Positions 9,162-13,415 of a stretch of DNA of 13,415 nucleotides are shown in pieces. A program made the translations under genes and the position numbers. Below the pieces are notes generated by a model. It was not told where the DNA came from and did not search any database. It saw only the letters and a program-made list of their open reading frames with translations. Each line of letters begins with the position of its first letter. Position 1 is the first letter of the stretch. The stretch is from Entamoeba invadens IP1 (taxonomy: Eukaryota; Evosea; Mastigamoebida; Endamoebidae), in the NCBI RefSeq assembly GCF_000330505.1, contig NW_004440380.1, positions 174,671-188,085 on the forward strand. The letters run 5' to 3'.

Positions 9162-9882
9162 AATTTTATTTAAATGCGACTGCTTTTATTGTTAAAGTTG
9201 ATTATATAAATTTTCTCGATTTTGCGATTTTTGATGCTTTTGAAAATGTATTTTAGTTATTTTTTGTTTATTTTACACTTATTTTCTTTAAGATTTTTTT
9301 TTTCAAAGTCGGAACAAACAAAAGTGTCTTTTCGTCTTATCTTATTTCTTTTACAAAAAATAGCAAAACCCAATTTTTAAATTTTTGTATTTTTCAAAGT
9401 TTACAAAAAATCTATTTAATTTCCCTTGTAATTGTTTTTGAGATCAATTGCATTATGAAATTTCAAGACACCTCAAAGTCTGTTATTTATTTTCTTTTCT
9501 ATGTTATTTTATGATGTAATTGATTTTGAATATTCCGGACCAGTATGTTTTACGTTACAGTTTGGTCTTTGTTATATTTTATAATTAATTTTATTATCGT
9601 AATTAGTTGTGGACATCTCAATAAATGTTTGATCTGACTTTTCCATTGAACCGTGACTTGTTTCTGAAAGGATCAAGCAAAAAAGTGAACCTTTGTTCAT
9701 CCCAACTTCAACAAAAAATTCAATTTTTTACTATAATTTATAACAATTTACTATATAAATTTACTAGAGCCGTCGTTCCAGGGTGTCTAGCTTTTTTTGA
9801 AAAAATTAAAGAAAAAAAGGTCACATTTACATTACAATTGACTAAGATTTAATTTTTTTACAAATTTTTATTTTTCCCGTTT

Positions 9883-9894
9883 TCGAAGGGTTAA
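9883..9894 (-). repeat. Right piggyBac-like end: TCGAAGGG + TTAA
   Basis: Exact inverted copy of 6210-6221. Internal to it, the reverse complement continues AAACGGGAAAA, so similarity beyond 8 bp is weak. Confidence 0.66.
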
Positions 9895-11034
9895 AGTGTT
9901 TATTTTTATACATAATTAATACATTTACTTTTTGTTTAATTCACACATTTATTATTTTTCCTTTTATTTTTTTCAAAGAACATGGAAATGTTAATTGTGT
10001 TTTTTCTTTAAAATATCAATGCAAACCCATTTCATTTTATATGTGGATTTTTTGATACACAATAATTTATTCAAAAATATTATAACAATAAAGACATAAT
10101 ACCCAAGATTTAAACAAAAATGATAACAAAAAGATTAATTGATTGCAATTTTTGGAATTAACCTAAATAATAAGCACTTTTCTTGTCGTCAATTTTTTAT
10201 TTTAATATTAAATAAACTTTCATTTTTCTCTTTATAGTACACTGCTGTAATTCTTTTTCATTTGTTTCGTAATTCTTCACAATCCGAAATCATTATGAAG
10301 TTCCGACGATGGTTAAACAACATTTTTAATTTTAGTCTTATATTGTGGTCACGTGATAAAATAAAAACCCATCGATAACAATGGTTATCAAATATACAAG
10401 CACTCCCTCGTCGCTTAAAAAAATTTGTCAACATCATGATCTTTTTATCTTTTTTTTACGACTTATTTTTAAAAAAAATTAATAGTATAATTATTATATA
10501 AATAATAACATCTTTATGATTATGTGTTGAAACTGACTATTTATTCCACGACCAAAACCAAAATCAAGTATTTTCCATTTTCAGCTAGTGTTTGTACACC
10601 TTATGTCAACCAATTTTTTATTCTGTGTAGACGCGGACGTCATTTTCTTGCAAGCGAAGATCCGCGCCTAGGAGGTGAATAAGATTTTAACCCAAACCCA
10701 ATACGTATACAGTTTATTAAGATGGATTTTTTCTAATTTGTTTACTATCAAAAAGGAAATATATAAAATACTATATGTAATGGTTATATTAACTATAATA
10801 TGTACTTATTAAAAAGAGAAAAACGTTTTGGTTTTATTCACGAAAAAAATTAACATTTTAATAATGTAAAATATAAGTTAGATATAATTTTATTTTGAAT
10901 TAACTTTAAATAATTTATTGTTTAATATTCTATAACACGTATTTATAAGCAATGTTTATTTATTAAATTAAAATTAGATAAAACCATTAAAATTAGTTGT
11001 TGTATACTTATTAATTTTAAAACCTAAATATTCA
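9895..11034. other. Intergenic AT-rich DNA with a small GC-rich islet
   Basis: No gene is supported. At 10632-10666 CGCGGA and TCCGCG form a 6-bp stem around 23 bases, in an islet (about 10629-10673) much richer in G+C than its surroundings. A palindrome TCACGTGA occurs at about 10349. GATAAC/GTTATC arms (10374-10389) flank four bases. The 5' inverted repeat expected for the MULE at 11035 should lie here, but cannot be defined without its right-hand partner. Confidence 0.5.
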
Positions 11035-12381
11035 ATGAATTCCAACCAACTTAATGATGTCTATTTCAAAGTGTTAGAACAACTAAAAATGTGCCTCCAA
11101 TTTGCTTTGGAATACATTATCATCACTTACAAAGGATAATTTAAAAGCTGAAATTATTATGGATATCTATAATTCAACAAATATTCCAATTTTATGTGTG
11201 TTAAAACAAAACCAAGTCCAACTCATAGACTTAATTCGGTTCACAACACGATAATCACTGGTCTCTACAACATGTTGGGAACAACACTGACAAGTTCAAG
11301 TACTGAAATTATTAAACGATTTTGTTATATTTCCACTGAAATATTTTCATTTCAGATATACACAGCAACACATACTCGTTCCGATTCCCCCAAACAAATT
11401 TATGGATGCAAGACATTCAGTTGTTGTTCTTTTGTCGTTATTTTTTGTTTGAAAAAAATGTCTTTTTATATATTTTAACCCATGGCACACTAACCATGAT
11501 GAGACACCATTAACAAAGGGTCTGCATGACTTAATTCCCCATGATAAAAAACTTGCAATTATTAAAGACGCAGAAAATAATGCGAATACTCAAATATCAA
11601 GATTAAATCATGATTTGACGTATCTTCCACAAACAATCTATGATATAAGAAAAAACTTACAAAAACCAGACAATCGAACAAGCCAATCAACTTAAAGTTT
11701 ACTTTGACTCATTTACAGACTTTTCAACTGTGTTGTTTACAGACTCACAAAAACGTTTTGTTGGATGTTTCTGTATTAACATGTTATCATTATGTGAATA
11801 TGATAATTCTTGTCTGGTTATCGATGATACACATTGTACAAATAAGTTTTCCAAACCACTTTTTGCTGTCAGTTATAAAAAGAATAACACAAGTAGATTG
11901 CTATCGTTTGGGTTTTTAAGAGATTCATCAAAACAAGCTTTTGAGGAAAATCTGAACGAACTTAAACGTCATTTTGACGAGAGAGGGTTTTTCACTGATT
12001 GGGTTTTCATGTGATCGTTCTGAAGCACAATCTTCATTTCTCTATTTAGCATTTGGAAAACATGTAAAAATCAGACATTGTTGGTTGCACATTCATAGGA
12101 ATTTAGAAAAACATTTTTCTCGTGGTGATGAAATCATTCAGTTGTTTGACGCAATGTTCCGGGAAAACACGAACATTGTAAAAGCCGAAGCACTCTTCCT
12201 CGCAAAACTTAATTAATTAATCTCGAATGAAAATGTCCATTTTTTAAAAATTAAAGATCAAATGTCTCCAAATGATAACGAAGAATACTTAGACTTCTTT
12301 ACTCTTGAGTTATCATCAGACGTTTTTCCTTCAGAAAACATCAAAAATCGCTTCAATAAATATAAAGTACTTAACACTTAA
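11035..12381 (+). pseudogene. Mutator-like (MULE) transposase, heavily broken
   Basis: Starts at ATG 11035. Successive segments: frame 1 to about 11090, frame 2 to 11254, frame 1 to 11478, frame 2 (about 11477) to 11695, frame 3 to 12014, then frame 1 to 12381 with an internal TAA at 12214-12216. Family features in order: a degenerate N-terminal finger (YGCKTFSC near 11400, then PWHTNHDE after the shift at 11476); the MULE core CLVIDDTHCTNKF with the first catalytic D at 11823; CDRSEAQ with the second D at 12013; CWLHIHRNLEKHF, the C-x2-H element; and KAEALF with a candidate third acidic residue, E at 12187. The final readable part, RFNKYKVLNT, resembles the stretch before the usual TNN motif, so the C-terminus is probably lost or eroded. 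Five frame changes and one stop make it inactive. No terminal repeats could be assigned. Confidence 0.88.
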
Positions 12382-12552
12382 AAACATTGCTTTAAATTTG
12401 TGTATAAAAAATCACAGGGTTTTTTAGGGGTTTTTTAAAAAAATGATAACATTAAAAATCAAAATATTTTTCGATATGTTTTCCTTGAATAATGATATAT
12501 TTTATGATATCTATTTCATTTTTTTATTTTAAAAGAACTTAAAAATGATAAA
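12382..12552. other. AT-rich gap between the MULE frame and the next reading frame
   Basis: A/T runs with stops in every frame. It may be eroded MULE C-terminus or an intergenic spacer. Confidence 0.45.
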
Positions 12553-13415
12553 ATGGATTGTGAAACATACCCCACATACATTAATTGTGACAATCTTGAC
12601 AATATAGAAGACGAAGAGTGTATAGACATTGAAAAAGAACTTAACAAAAACACAATAAAAAAACTCAAATGGAAGAAGAAGTGATTGTTCAATTAATTCA
12701 AATACAAGACGAGACAACGTATTGTGAAGACATCGGACACAATTCAGAGTATAAAAAATAGAAAATAACGTCAGGGAAATGGAAATGACAATAGAAGATA
12801 TTCAAAGTGTAACAATAGAACACCTCGAAAAAAGAATACAAACAATATTATATAATATATCAAAGAACACTGACCGGCATTATTTACCATCCGATCAACC
12901 AGAAATTTTTATCGAAAAAACATGCAAAATAATTAATAAAAAGTGGAGTAGTTCAATACACAGAGACACTCCAATATCTTTGTTTGAAAACGAGAAGTGT
13001 CAAATTAATCAAGTGGAAGTAAACGATAAAGAGAAAGAAATATTCATGAAATTGTTTGACATGATGATGTTTGAAAAGATTACCAATTGTTCGAATCAAA
13101 GAATAAGTATTGAATTATAAATTACAAAATTTATTTTTACACAAGAAAATTTGATGCTAAAATTGTATCATTTTTCAATTGTACTTTTATCGAAACATCA
13201 AAGTTAAATACATCATTACAATTATTTGAACAATTTACAGATACTTTTTTAAAATCCAAAGAAATGATGTCTATTTGGTTTGTCAACAATAATAGTCTTC
13301 TTGTTGATTATCAAGGATTGAATTCGTAAAAAAATGTTTTGTACATAACTCATTGGACAAGTTTGATATTTTCAGTAAATTATCGCAGTCTTTACATATT
13401 CAGAACACTTTCAAA
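12553..13415 (+). pseudogene. Unidentified coding sequence in five broken segments, running off the window
   Basis: Plus-strand protein-like frames follow one another with no room for introns: 12553-12684 (ATG MDCETYPTY, acidic), 12669-12761 (MEEEVIVQLIQ), 12755-13120 (long segment, Met at 12779), 13114-13329 (FDAKIVSFFNC) and 13326-13415, still open at the edge. Adjacent segments overlap by a few codons, so single-base indels explain the breaks; the last falls at an A7 run (13328-13334). Together they cover about 285 codons. Composition is Lys/Glu/Ile/Asn-rich and soluble, with no membrane segment or catalytic motif I recognise. It could be an extended MULE C-terminus or second ORF, given the same strand and the 171-bp gap, or a separate decayed host gene. 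Family unknown. Confidence 0.6.

Larger units (their letters stand above)
7445..9882. other. AT-rich interior of the piggyBac-like unit, no recognisable gene
   Basis: Contains an ATT-rich microsatellite, several short palindromes and three weak open stretches: plus strand about 9017-9196 without Met, plus 9625-9852, and the opposite strand of the latter, 9572-9727. None carries a motif I recognise, and overlapping frames on both strands at 9572-9852 suggest chance openness in slightly G+C-richer DNA. Confidence 0.55.
6214..9890. mobile_element. PiggyBac-like element, non-autonomous or decayed
   Basis: TTAA (6210-6213) followed by CCCTTCGAGGACTG on the left, and TCGAAGGG followed by TTAA (9891-9894) on the right, in inverted orientation. 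TTAA target duplication plus ends beginning CCC is the known hallmark of the piggyBac superfamily. Strict identity covers 8 bp (12 with TTAA), which is very unlikely by chance at this base composition. No piggyBac transposase is recognisable in the 3677 bp between; the interior is AT-rich and includes a minus-strand actin fragment (7117-7444). It may be one long non-autonomous element, or two ends of different copies with other DNA between them. The ends are seen directly; a single unit is inferred. Confidence 0.6.

Noticed and set aside
9572..9852. Overlapping plus (9625-9852) and minus (9572-9727) frames
   Set aside because: Both strands are open over the same bases and neither shows a family motif, so neither can be called; no match to piggyBac transposase features.
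10400..11034. Left terminal inverted repeat of the MULE
   Set aside because: No convincing inverted partner exists within the window; the right end probably lies beyond 13415.
11704..11919. 71-codon plus-strand frame
   Set aside because: Out-of-frame shadow of the MULE catalytic segment, which is clear in the neighbouring frame.
3399..12216. A variant genetic code with TAA as sense codon
   Set aside because: It would remove the TAA at 3399 and at 12214 but none of the frameshifts; decay explains everything.
12529..12717. 62-codon minus-strand frame
   Set aside because: Hydrophobic antisense shadow of the acidic/Lys-rich plus-strand segment starting at 12553.
11035..13415. Introns as the cause of the frame changes
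   Set aside because: Successive frames abut or overlap by a few codons, leaving no space for introns; several changes fall at short A or T runs.
1..13415. tRNA, rRNA, CRISPR arrays or bacterial operon signals
   Set aside because: Both GC-rich islets were inspected for tRNA-like features (no GGTTCGA-type box) and no repeat-spacer array is present.

Overview
The window looks like gene-poor, strongly AT-rich eukaryotic DNA, by eye about a quarter G+C or less. It is dominated by decayed DNA transposons. No bacterial gene organisation, rRNA, tRNA or CRISPR array is visible. An AT-rich protist such as Entamoeba (E. invadens type) fits the mix of Tc1/mariner-pogo, Mutator-like and piggyBac-like sequence. 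That assignment is an inference: no intact host gene is present to confirm it.

Layout, left to right. (1) Bases 1 to about 1539 are a transposon-like unit with long terminal inverted repeats (about 76 bp) and no transposase; its outer left end lies outside the window. (2) Next to it on the minus strand is an 84-codon ORF with a C-x4-C-x23-H-x-H zinc-binding pattern like the N-terminal finger of Mutator-like transposases, with a Met-less open stretch just upstream. (3) Bases 2535-4682 are a complete pogo-like Tc1/mariner element: TA on both sides, about 45-bp inverted ends each carrying two TTAGCC boxes, and a DD35D transposase broken by two frameshifts and one TAA. (4) Bases 4685-6209 are AT-rich with one GC-rich islet near 5030-5110. 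(5) Bases 6214-9890 are bounded by TTAA plus CCCTTCGA in inverted orientation, the signature of a piggyBac-superfamily element. No transposase is recognisable inside, but a decayed minus-strand actin fragment is (7117-7444). (6) Bases 9895-11034 hold no gene, only a small GC-rich islet near 10632-10672. (7) Bases 11035-12381 are a Mutator-like transposase (MULE) with five frame changes and one stop, its D, D and zinc-type C/H residues still readable. (8) From 12553 to the window edge runs a further plus-strand reading frame, broken into five overlapping or abutting segments, whose product I cannot identify.

Nothing here works together as a pathway. The window reads as a transposon graveyard with at least three superfamilies, and the clearest host-derived sequence is the actin fragment inside the piggyBac-like unit. 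Only the 84-codon zinc-finger ORF is intact and motif-bearing.
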